From Methanolinea mesophila (GTDB taxonomy: Archaea > Halobacteriota > Methanomicrobia > Methanomicrobiales > Methanospirillaceae), in NCBI RefSeq assembly GCF_017873855.1, contig NZ_JAGGKR010000001.1, positions 1-64,000 on the forward strand: a DNA stretch of 64,000 nt, read 5' to 3'. This document shows positions 43,202 through 51,311 of this stretch, one piece after another (the first letter of the stretch is position 1; each line of letters opens with the position of its first letter). Below the pieces are notes generated by a model that saw only the letters and a program-made list of their open reading frames with translations, searched no databases and was not told the DNA's origin. The position numbers were made by a program, and so were the translations under genes.

Positions 43202-43861
43202 TTACCGGTATTTCCGTAAATAGATGGCGCCTGCTCCCGCAACTCCAAGCGCCACAACCGCGAACCAGGGGTTCACCGGTGCCTTCGTATCGGTGGGATT
43301 CCCGGGGGTTTCCGGGGTGATCATCGCCTGGGCCAGCTGGTAATTGACCAGTGCTACGGGAGAGTTCGGGTCGAGCTGCAGGGCCTGCCTCGACGCCTGG
43401 ACGGACTCCGCGTACCGTCCCAGGTCGAGCAGTGCCGATCCTTTGTCGATCCATGCCTCGGGTATGGTCGGGTCGATCGCGATCGCCTGCTCGCTCGCGT
43501 TCAGCGCTTCGTCAGGCATCCCCAGGTTGATCAATGCCGTCGCCTTGTTCACCCACGCGTAGGGCAGGCTCTGGTTCTGCGCGATGGCCTGGTCGGAAAC
43601 GTTGAGCGCCTCCTGGTACTGACCCAGGCTGTTGAGGATCCCTGCCTTGGTCGTCAGGGCCAGGGTGAAATTCTGGTTCTCCGCGAGCGCAAGGTCGATC
43701 TGTTCGAGTGCCTGGGTGAAGTTCCCCTGGTAGGCGAGCTCCACGCCGTTGTTATAGTATTCGATGGCTTTCTGGTTGTCCGCCAGTGCAGGAGCGACTC
43801 CCGCCAGGCTGAGGATGATAAACCCCGCGAGGAGGGCGGGGATCAGGATGCGTCGTTGCAT
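43202..43861 (-). CDS. secreted TPR-repeat protein with C-terminal anchor
   Basis: The 219-residue protein has a signal peptide (LIPALLAGFIILSLAGVAPALA), about four TPR repeats between residues 28 and 165 (for example AIEYYNNGVELAYQGNFTQA and AWIDKGSALLDLGRYAES), a Pro/Thr linker, and a C-terminal membrane helix with a basic end (WFAVVALGVAGAGAIYLRKYR). The layout puts the TPR array outside the membrane and holds it there. TPR arrays bind protein partners, and none can be named. It is monocistronic, facing pyrI. Confidence 0.87.
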   Translation of the reverse strand: MQRRILIPALLAGFIILSLAGVAPALADNQKAIEYYNNGVELAYQGNFTQALEQIDLALAENQNFTLALTTKAGILNSLGQYQEALNVSDQAIAQNQSLPYAWVNKATALINLGMPDEALNASEQAIAIDPTIPEAWIDKGSALLDLGRYAESVQASRQALQLDPNSPVALVNYQLAQAMITPETPGNPTDTKAPVNPWFAVVALGVAGAGAIYLRKYR

Positions 43862-43939
43862 GAGATCACGGTACCGTAATGGTTGTCACTAAAAAAGTGG
43901 AGATGAAAGAATATCTCCTTTCCCGTGGCGATCCGGGGT

Positions 43940-44407
43940 TCAGATGATGTGGCCGGTGATGTCCCGGGTGATTACCCAGTCGCAGTAGAGGCAGTGGAGT
44001 CCGTTCGGCACCACCTCGAAACGGGACTGGATCGGTTCGTTGGTATTGGAGATACATCCGGGGTTCGGGCAGCGGACGATTCCCACCAGCAGGGCCGGGA
44101 TGGTGACCCCTTTCTTCTCGAAGACCTTGTAGTCCCGGATGATGTTGATCGACGCATTCGGGGCGATGAGCGCGATACGGTCGACCTCTTCCTCCCGAAG
44201 CTCGCGGTTCTCGATCTTCACGATGTCCTTTTTCCCCATTATGCGGCTCTTCACGTTCGTCGCCACCGAGAGGCATTCGTGGGTGGTGCCGGTGATGCCG
44301 ATGATCTTCAGCACGTTGAGCGCCTCTCCCCCGGTGATATGGTCGATCACCGTTCCGTTCTTGATGGGGCTGATCAGGAGCCCCTGTTGTGCGGTCTCGT
44401 CTTTCAT
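43940..44407 (-). CDS. pyrI: aspartate carbamoyltransferase regulatory chain
   Basis: The 155-residue protein has the N-terminal nucleotide-binding domain (LISPIKNGTVIDHITGGEAL, ENRELREEEVDRIALIAPNA) and the C-terminal zinc domain CPNPGCISN...CLYCD, which contacts the catalytic chains. It confers allosteric control by CTP and ATP on the PyrB hexamer or dodecamer in pyrimidine synthesis. Its ATG overlaps the pyrB stop by ATGA (44404-44407), so the two are translated together. Confidence 0.95.
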   Translation of the reverse strand: MKDETAQQGLLISPIKNGTVIDHITGGEALNVLKIIGITGTTHECLSVATNVKSRIMGKKDIVKIENRELREEEVDRIALIAPNASINIIRDYKVFEKKGVTIPALLVGIVRCPNPGCISNTNEPIQSRFEVVPNGLHCLYCDWVITRDITGHII

Positions 44408-45300
44408 TTCATCACCCGCTGGAGCATCGCCATACGGACCGGGATGCCGTTCCAGGACTGTTCGAAGTACCGGGCATAGGGCAGGCTGTCCACCCGGGGG
44501 TCGATCTCGTCCACCCGGGGGAGGGGATGGAGGACGATCAGGTGGTCCTTCACCCCGGTGAGAAGTTCGGGAGTGATCCGGTAACTCGAGGCGACCTTGA
44601 AGTAGGAGGCAGAGTCCGGAAACCTCTCACGCTGGATCCTGGTCACGTAGAGGACGTCAAGGTCCCGCACCACGTCCTCCACGTTGTCGCAGCAGATCAC
44701 TTCGGTGCCGTGGGCGGCGAGCTCCCGGACCAGGGCGTCGGGGAGTTCCAGCCCTGTGGGGGTGATGGAAAAGATCGTCGCGTGGTAGAGGGAGAGTGCA
44801 TACGCGAGCGAATGGGCAGTTCTCCCGTAGCGGAGGTCCCCGAGAAGCCCGATACGGATCCTTTCGAGCGGCATGGACTGCCGGATGGTATAGAGGTCGA
44901 GCAGGGTCTGCGAGGGGTGCTGCCCGGCCCCGTCGCCTGCGTTGATCACAGGGACGGATGCGAACTCGCTCGCGAGCCGGGCTGCGCCTTCCTTGGGGTG
45001 ACGGAGCACGATAGCGTCCGCGTACCCGCTCACCACCCGGATGGTGTCGGCAAGGGTCTCGCCCTTCGCCATGGAGCTCGCCTCCACGCTCCCCACGGAG
45101 AGCGACGTGCCACCGAGACGGGCCATCGCCGCCTCGAACGACATCCTCGTCCGGGTACTCGGCTCGAAGAACAGAAGGGCAAGAATCTTGCCGTTCAAGG
45201 CATGTTCATCAAAACAACGCTCCTGTATCCGACCGGCTTCCGACAAAAGGAAGTCGATCTCCTCTCTTTTCAGGTCCCGTATGGAGATGATATGCGTCAC
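44404..45300 (-). CDS. pyrB: aspartate carbamoyltransferase catalytic chain
   Basis: The 298-residue enzyme shows the carbamoyl-phosphate motif FFEPSTRTRMSFEAAM, the HPKEGAARLASEF loop, GDGAGQHPSQTLLDLYT, LLGDLRYGRTAHSLAY, and the C-terminal HPLPRVDEIDPRVD. It condenses carbamoyl phosphate with aspartate in the first committed step of UMP synthesis. pyrI follows with a 4-base overlap. The usual ~300-residue length is intact. No attenuator-like structure was noticed in the 113 bp upstream. Confidence 0.96.
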   Translation of the reverse strand: MTHIISIRDLKREEIDFLLSEAGRIQERCFDEHALNGKILALLFFEPSTRTRMSFEAAMARLGGTSLSVGSVEASSMAKGETLADTIRVVSGYADAIVLRHPKEGAARLASEFASVPVINAGDGAGQHPSQTLLDLYTIRQSMPLERIRIGLLGDLRYGRTAHSLAYALSLYHATIFSITPTGLELPDALVRELAAHGTEVICCDNVEDVVRDLDVLYVTRIQRERFPDSASYFKVASSYRITPELLTGVKDHLIVLHPLPRVDEIDPRVDSLPYARYFEQSWNGIPVRMAMLQRVMK

Positions 45301-45413
45301 GTGCTCGCCCCGTTACCGGGAGACCCGGGAAAGGCGAATGCCACTACTGCGCGCTGTTCCCCGGACCGCCCGGCACATTCTGTATTTCTTATGGCCCCCC
45401 ATGAGGTATGAGA

Positions 45414-46931
45414 CTATTGGAGGTCGTCCGGGATCGCTTCCGCCCCGGCGGGGAGGGGCGTGACCCTGCTCTGCCGGGTCACCAGGATGTTCCATGCATC
45501 CTTGGCCGTATTGAACCGCACCGTCACCCCGGACAGGACCGCCACGTCGCCGTAGACCCGGGAGAGGAGGGGAGCGTTCTCCGCAGTCGTGTGGAACGAA
45601 GGGAGCACCGCGAACACCGGTTTTTTCGCGGTGCCGTCGCAGATCTTGAAGACGTGGGTTGCGGTATCACCGATATCGGGCGACATCACCGTCACGAGGA
45701 GGTCCACCGTCCTCCCCTTTACCTGCCGGAGCGCGGAGAGCCGGGTGTACCGACCCTCCGGAGGCCGTACCGAATCCCCACCTGCGGTCTTCTCCCTAAG
45801 CAGGACCCAGGAATACTTGATGTCGGTATTCAGGAACCGGTAGGCATCTCCGGCCTCCGCGACCTTCCGCATCAGAGGAGGTGGAGCGACCGGCGGCTGT
45901 TCCTCGAAGCTCCAGCACGACGCGGGGTCGCAGTGCAGACCCCACGGGTATCTGCAGGGAGCGACAAGTGCGAGCGCCCCGGCTGAGACCGCGGCGAGGG
46001 CACCTTTCCGGAGCTGGGTCGCGTTCTGGTAATCCGCGGGCTCGGCTATGAGCACCAGCCCTCCCGGGGCGAGAAGCCCGGATATTTTTGCAAGAACGGC
46101 CAGTCGCTCCCGTTCATCGGGGATCTCGTTCAGGACGTTCTGGAACACCGCAAGGTCCAGGCTCGTAGGCAGCGACGCCTGCGGAAGGGTGGAGAGGTCG
46201 CCCTGAAGCGGAGGATGAATCCTGATCCCGCCGGGATCCTCCCTGCCGGGGTGGTGGAGTTCCCGGAACGCATCAGCGAATTCATCCGATCGCTCGACCG
46301 GGAATATATCCGCTGAGAATCCTCCGATCCTCCGGGAAAAGTCGAGGATCGCGGAGGTGAAGGTTCCGGGCCCGGTCCCCGCATCGAGGATGCGCATACC
46401 TTCTTTGAGGAAGCCCCGCTCCAGGAGCATCAGCAGGAGGTGCTCGGCCTGGATGAAATAGCCGGGGGCCTGGTAGGCGAGGTACGCCATCACCGCGTAT
46501 CCTTTCCGGTACCCGATGCGCCGGGTATCGCCCTCCTTCCAGTACTGGGCTTTCTGGGCGAGGATCGCCTGCCGGATCCGTTCCCGCACCGCCGGGTCGT
46601 CCCAGGACTTTCCGGTCTTCTTCCCGATATACGCCTCGACCCGATCCTCCCACCAGCCGGGCACCCCGGGTGCCCGGAGAAAACCCCTCACCGCACCGGT
46701 ACGTCCCGGGTCCGGGGAGATCGTCTTCTGCGGGCCTCTTCGTTCGAACCTAACCTTCCCCCGCTCGACCTGGGCGGCAAACCCTGTCTCCGGGATCAGC
46801 GGCCAGATCTCCGCCTGGAGTTCCTCAAGCGTCCCCATGTAGGACAAGGCCCTTGATAGGTCCATGAGCGAGAAGGATTTCCTGGTTGCCGCCAGGCTCT
46901 CGAGGCCGGCCCGGACTTCATCCTTCTCCAT
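45414..46931 (-). CDS. Rsm22-like methyltransferase with a cysteine cluster
   Basis: The 505-residue protein has an N-terminal region of ~150 residues, SAM motif I RILDAGTGPGTFTSAI (180-195), the FQNVLNEIPDERER segment and LLAPGGLVLIAEP. The C-terminal part has Cys326, Cys334, Cys339 and Cys431, laid out like the iron-sulfur site of Rsm22/METTL17 relatives of the mitochondrial small ribosomal subunit. These proteins assist ribosome assembly; whether the methyltransferase is active in archaea is uncertain. The first ~100 residues look less conserved. The gene is divergent from the ACD synthetase gene. Confidence 0.8.
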   Translation of the reverse strand: MEKDEVRAGLESLAATRKSFSLMDLSRALSYMGTLEELQAEIWPLIPETGFAAQVERGKVRFERRGPQKTISPDPGRTGAVRGFLRAPGVPGWWEDRVEAYIGKKTGKSWDDPAVRERIRQAILAQKAQYWKEGDTRRIGYRKGYAVMAYLAYQAPGYFIQAEHLLLMLLERGFLKEGMRILDAGTGPGTFTSAILDFSRRIGGFSADIFPVERSDEFADAFRELHHPGREDPGGIRIHPPLQGDLSTLPQASLPTSLDLAVFQNVLNEIPDERERLAVLAKISGLLAPGGLVLIAEPADYQNATQLRKGALAAVSAGALALVAPCRYPWGLHCDPASCWSFEEQPPVAPPPLMRKVAEAGDAYRFLNTDIKYSWVLLREKTAGGDSVRPPEGRYTRLSALRQVKGRTVDLLVTVMSPDIGDTATHVFKICDGTAKKPVFAVLPSFHTTAENAPLLSRVYGDVAVLSGVTVRFNTAKDAWNILVTRQSRVTPLPAGAEAIPDDLQ

Positions 46932-47125
46932 ATCGGAGTATAATCGGGGAGCATGGCGGATAATAGTTTGTCAGCCGGTGTTCTTCACGGGAGATACGGA
47001 CTGTATGCCCTTTATAGCCTTTACTGCACAACGGAGGATGACGGCCCGTACCGGTCCTGTACCGGGAAAGAATTTCTCATCCCCCGGGGTTCGCGGGCAC
47101 CGGCCGGGCATTCCAGGGTGTTCCC

Positions 47126-49186
47126 ATGGATGCGAGATTATTGACCGAACCGGAAGGAATGGAAGTATTACGGGCCCGGGGCATCCCGGTCCCCGATTCA
47201 ACGGTGGTGAATTCCCCCGGGGAGGCCGAAGAGGCTGCCCGACGGATCGGGTTCCCGCTCGTTATGAAGGTGGTGTCTGCGGGGGTGGTGCACAAGAGCG
47301 ACAGCGGAGGGGTGATACCCGGTATCAGCTCACCGGAAGGTGCAGGCGATGCCTACCGGCAGATCCTCGCCCGCGTAAGTGAGAAAGTCCCGGGAGCGGT
47401 CATCGAGGCGGTCATCGTTGAACGGCAGATGCCTCCCGGGCTCGAACTCATTATAGGCGGAAGGGAGGACCCGGCGTTCGGCAAAGTGATCACGTTCGGT
47501 ATCGGCGGGACCCTCGTGGAACTTATCCGCGATGTAGCCCTCCGGGTGCTCCCTCTCTCCCGGGAAGAGGCCTTGAGGATGGTCCGCTCCATCCGGGGCA
47601 GTACCCTCCTCATGGGATACAGGGGGAGCCCGCCCCTCGATGAAAATGCTCTCGTCGACCTGCTCGTGGCAGTCGGGCGGATGTTTCTGGAAAAGGAAGA
47701 CCTTGCAGAGTTCGACTTAAACCCGGTCATCCTTTATCCCGAGGGGCTCGTCGTGGTAGATGCCCGGCTCTACGAAAAAAACGTACCTTCCCCGGGCCAG
47801 GAACCACGAGAGCCCTTCGACGCCGGACTCTTCTCCCCCTCCTCCATTGCGGTGATAGGTGCATCTTCCGACCCGGGTAAGGTGGGGTACGCCGTGCTCC
47901 GGAACCTCCTCCCCTACCCGGGAACGCTCTACCCTGTCAACCCCCATCACAACGAACTGCTCGGAAGAAAGGCTTATCCCTCAGTCTCCGCCATACCGGG
48001 CCGGGTGGATGCCGCAGTCGTCGCTATCCCGGCGGCCGGCATCCCGCCGCTGATGGACGACCTGGGGAAGAAAGGGGTCAGGCTGGTGATCATCGTATCG
48101 TCCGGCTTCCGGGAGGTCGGGGGCGAAGGAGTGCTCCTCGAGGAGCGTGTCCTCGAAAAAGCCCGCCACTATGGGATGCGCGTCGTCGGTCCGAACTGCC
48201 TTGGCGTGATATTTCCCCATAAAAAGATCAACACCACGTTCGACCCCATCTCCCCGCACCCGGGTCATATCGGGTTCATATCCCAGAGCGGGGCGGTAAT
48301 CACCACGGTGGTCGACTGGAGCATCCCCGAAGGGATCGGGTTCTCCGCGGTGATCAGCGTAGGAAACCAGATCGACCTCGGGTTCGTGGACTTTATCGCT
48401 TTTACTGCACACGACCCCGAAACGAAGGCGGTGATTTTGTATATCGAAGAGTTACGGGGAGGAAGGGAGTTTCTCCGTCTTATGGAAGAGGTCACCCCCA
48501 CGCTCCCGGTCATCGCCCTGAAGTCCGGCTCTTCGGCGGTGGGGAAAAAAGCGGCGGCCTCGCATACAGGGTCCCTTGCAGGTTCGTTCGAGATCTACCA
48601 GGCGGCGTTCGCCCAGAGCGGCGTCATCCCGGTCTTTTCATTGAAAGAGGCGTTCGAAGTGGCGGAGCTCCTCGCATCCGAGGGATATCCCAAAGGGAAA
48701 CGCGCGGTGGTAATCACCGGGGCGGGAGGATTCGGGGTGCTCGCCGCCGACTACGCCGAGAAGTACGGAATCGCGATGGCTCCCCTGACCCCGGCCATGA
48801 TGGAGGAGTTCAACGCATTCCTCCCCCCCATGTGGAGCCACGCGAACCCGGTGGACCTTATCGGGGACGGCGGCGCGGAACGGTATGCAAAAGCCTTCGA
48901 CGTCCTGATGCGCCACCAGGACGAGTGGGACATCGCGTTCGTGATCGGGATTCCTTCCGCGGTCCTCGATACCGGGCACCTCGCGCAGGAGATCGTCCGG
49001 TTCTCCTCGCACACCCGGAAGATGGTAGTGGGGTGCCTCCTCGGGGGGGATAGCGTGAGGAGCGGGATCGGGGTGCTCCGGCACAAGAAGATACCCAACT
49101 TCTCGGACCTCGAACGGGCATTCCTGGCCGTCGGGAGGAGCCTGAACTCTATCCGTATCCACGAGCACGAAGAACGCGCCGGATAA
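47126..49186 (+). CDS. ADP-forming acyl-CoA synthetase, fused beta-alpha
   Basis: The 686-residue protein joins an ATP-grasp (beta) half (about 1-225; VMKVVSAGVVHKSDSGGV) to a succinyl-CoA-synthetase-like (alpha) half (about 230-686; SIAVIGASSDPGKVGYAVL, GPNCLGV, SQSGAV, and the phosphohistidine segment SHTGSLAGS with His480). These enzymes convert acyl-CoA plus ADP and phosphate to acid, CoA and ATP. The usual fused archaeal order is alpha first; here beta comes first, as in some bacterial-type ACD proteins. The acyl substrate (acetate or an aryl acid) cannot be told. Confidence 0.9.
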   Translation: MDARLLTEPEGMEVLRARGIPVPDSTVVNSPGEAEEAARRIGFPLVMKVVSAGVVHKSDSGGVIPGISSPEGAGDAYRQILARVSEKVPGAVIEAVIVERQMPPGLELIIGGREDPAFGKVITFGIGGTLVELIRDVALRVLPLSREEALRMVRSIRGSTLLMGYRGSPPLDENALVDLLVAVGRMFLEKEDLAEFDLNPVILYPEGLVVVDARLYEKNVPSPGQEPREPFDAGLFSPSSIAVIGASSDPGKVGYAVLRNLLPYPGTLYPVNPHHNELLGRKAYPSVSAIPGRVDAAVVAIPAAGIPPLMDDLGKKGVRLVIIVSSGFREVGGEGVLLEERVLEKARHYGMRVVGPNCLGVIFPHKKINTTFDPISPHPGHIGFISQSGAVITTVVDWSIPEGIGFSAVISVGNQIDLGFVDFIAFTAHDPETKAVILYIEELRGGREFLRLMEEVTPTLPVIALKSGSSAVGKKAAASHTGSLAGSFEIYQAAFAQSGVIPVFSLKEAFEVAELLASEGYPKGKRAVVITGAGGFGVLAADYAEKYGIAMAPLTPAMMEEFNAFLPPMWSHANPVDLIGDGGAERYAKAFDVLMRHQDEWDIAFVIGIPSAVLDTGHLAQEIVRFSSHTRKMVVGCLLGGDSVRSGIGVLRHKKIPNFSDLERAFLAVGRSLNSIRIHEHEERAG

Positions 49187-49212
49187 AGAGGCCCCGGTCC
49201 CTGAAACCCGCC

Positions 49213-49989
49213 TCACCCTTTTGCCGGCTGTGCTCCCCACAGCGGCCGGGCGACGAAGAGAAGTTTACCGGGTTCTCCCCTGCCCTGGATGGTATCTATT
49301 CTCACTTCAAGCGGGACGATGTCTCCGGAACTCCCGACGAACTCGAGGACGATGCTCCGGCAAGTGCCGGAAGATCTTCTCGTGGTGCAGCAGGGATCTT
49401 CCAGGCAGGACTGCAGGCACGACTGACCGCTCGCAGTGAGCAGGTTCCGTAGGGAGGTCCCGGGACATTCCGTGTCATATCCAAGGACTTTCGAGACCGA
49501 AGGGGAGTTGTAGAGAACGCGGAGATCCTGGTCGGTGAGCCAGACCGCGTCGCTGATGTGCTCGAGTATGATCCTGTGATAAGTCCCGAAGGTGTTCGGC
49601 TGCATCCCGCCCCTCCTCGCCCGAACCTCGTCGTGGATCATCTGGCGGAGCGTGGCGAATACCATCTGGGGCGGGCCGGCCTTGGGAAGGTAATGGTTCG
49701 CGCCCGCGGAGAACGCTTTCACGGCGACCTCCTCGTTCCCCTTTCCGGTGAAGAGGATGAACGGGATGGTGTTTCCGCTCTTCCGGATGAGGGTCAGGAT
49801 CTCGATCCCGTCCATCACGGGCATCTGGTAATCGCAGACCATCGCGTCGAAATTTCCGGAGCGGAGCATTTCTAATGCTTCAGACGGTGAATTACAAAGC
49901 TCGACCGTCATGTCCCCCTCTTTTTCCAGGAGTATCCGGGTGACATTGAAAAGGGCCTGGTCGTCGTCGACTAAGAGTACCTTGATCAT
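49213..49989 (-). CDS. response regulator: receiver plus PAS
   Basis: The 258-residue protein starts at ATG 49989 behind GGAG. It has a CheY-like receiver domain with the acidic pair DDD (8-10), the phospho-acceptor D53 in MVCDYQMPVMDG, Thr in LFTGKG and the Lys in YLPKAG. A PAS domain follows (about 140-255) with several cysteines (CLQSCLEDPCCTTRRSSGTC) that could bind metal or sense redox. No DNA-binding domain is present. The kinase partner is not adjacent. The upstream TATA-like GATATATAT (minus strand, about 50155-50163) may be its promoter. Confidence 0.92.
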   Translation of the reverse strand: MIKVLLVDDDQALFNVTRILLEKEGDMTVELCNSPSEALEMLRSGNFDAMVCDYQMPVMDGIEILTLIRKSGNTIPFILFTGKGNEEVAVKAFSAGANHYLPKAGPPQMVFATLRQMIHDEVRARRGGMQPNTFGTYHRIILEHISDAVWLTDQDLRVLYNSPSVSKVLGYDTECPGTSLRNLLTASGQSCLQSCLEDPCCTTRRSSGTCRSIVLEFVGSSGDIVPLEVRIDTIQGRGEPGKLLFVARPLWGAQPAKG

Positions 49990-50367
49990 GGGGGCTCCGC
50001 ACTCTGCGCAATCAATGTGATGACCCGCAATGTGCCATGAATTTTTCGAAAAAAATCCTGTTTCAACGTGAGATATGTTCGGTAGTGCCGTTGAACCACG
50101 CGGATCGACGGATGAACTCCGCTTTTCTCCGGCGTTACCCTGCCGATAGGGCCAATATATATCGTTCCTCTGCGACTTTGTCTGTGGTGGAGAGAAGAGG
50201 TGCCCGGGGCGCCGGGAACGGGCGGCCCCGAACGGACACACCACCGGATCCCTGAACGTCGGGGAACTGTTCCAGATGCAGGAAAGATCACGAAGAAAAG
50301 AAATCCCAGGAATTCAACGCCTCTACAAAATCCAAGCACACACTCACATATTTCCACAATACAATAA

Positions 50368-50449
50368 CTGTGGCCGTATAAAAGGGTTGACCAAGAGACC
50401 GTAATCCGGCGGGGGCATGCCCCCGCAGGGAATCCAATCCCGGCCACAG
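50368..50449. repeat. nested inverted repeats in a 560-bp intergenic space
   Basis: CTGTGGCCG (50368-50376) and CGGCCACAG (50441-50449) pair exactly around a perfect 18-bp palindrome GCGGGGGCATGCCCCCGC (50409-50426). A competing stem CCACA/TGTGG (50354-50358 with 50369-50373) shares bases with the outer arm. TATAAAAG at 50377-50384 lies inside the loop on the plus strand. The space 49990-50549 has no supported gene. This could be a termination or attenuation structure behind the phosphatase operon, or a small RNA gene. Confidence 0.45.
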
Positions 50450-50549
50450 GAGACTCCTTACCACTTTTTTCGCCATCGTGAGATGGAGACACCAAAGGTG
50501 ACTTCGGCGTGTTATTTCCCGGTAATTGTCCGAAAATCTGAAAAACAGT

Positions 50550-51311
50550 TCAAACCGGGCGATGCCGGTAAATGATCAGCGAGGTATTGTCCCCCGCAGA
50601 CTTCAGGGACTCCCCGATGAGTTCCCTGACCAGTTCCGAGGGTTTCCCGGTCCGGGAGAGGGACTGCAACCGGCTCTCGGTCACGGTGTTGTGGAAGCCG
50701 TCGCTCGAGAGGAGGACGAGGGCCCCGGGGTAGAGCGGCATGCGGTAGGTGTCCACCCCAAAGGGGCCGCCCAAACACTGGGTGATGCAGGACCGGAGCG
50801 GGTGGGTGGACTCTTCTTCACCGGTGATCATGTTCCTCTCCCGGAGCGTCTGGATCACCGAGTGGTCCCGGGTGTGGAACATCTCGTGATCCTGGATGAC
50901 GTATGCCCTGGAGTCGCCCGTATTAGCGATTACCACCGAGTTTCCATGAATTACCGCTGCGACGAGTGTGGTACCCATCCCTTCCAGGCCTTCGCGGGCC
51001 CTCGCCTTCACGGCATGGTGGGCGAGCCGGAATGAGTTCTTCACGATCTCCTCGGTATTGAAGTCATGCCGCTCGGCGAGGCACCGGGTCATGGCCTGCT
51101 CGAGCACGGAGAGTGCGAGGCTGGCCGCAATATCGCCGCCACGTGCGCCACCCACCCCGTCGGCGACCGCGAGGAGGAGACAGGGGCCGATCCTGGAGAT
51201 AAGGATGCGGTCCTCGTTCCTTTCGCGGGGCCCCCTGCACGAGACCCCTGCGGCTTCGCCGTCCATGGTGACCAGGTCCTCGGGGTCCGGCCGCTCGTCA
51301 GGGTTAGTCAT
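50550..51311 (-). CDS. PP2C-family Ser/Thr protein phosphatase
   Basis: The 253-residue protein has the PP2C motifs in order: RNEDR, VADGVGG, MGTTLVAA, NTGDSRAYVI, LLSSDGFHN and the final GDNTSLII, which supply the metal-binding aspartates. It should remove phosphate from Ser/Thr residues in the cytoplasm. Its start overlaps the kinase stop by 8 bp, so it is translated with the kinase and probably reverses its action. Length and motifs match the bacterial Stp1/PrpC type rather than the eukaryotic one. Confidence 0.95.
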   Translation of the reverse strand: MTNPDERPDPEDLVTMDGEAAGVSCRGPRERNEDRILISRIGPCLLLAVADGVGGARGGDIAASLALSVLEQAMTRCLAERHDFNTEEIVKNSFRLAHHAVKARAREGLEGMGTTLVAAVIHGNSVVIANTGDSRAYVIQDHEMFHTRDHSVIQTLRERNMITGEEESTHPLRSCITQCLGGPFGVDTYRMPLYPGALVLLSSDGFHNTVTESRLQSLSRTGKPSELVRELIGESLKSAGDNTSLIIYRHRPV

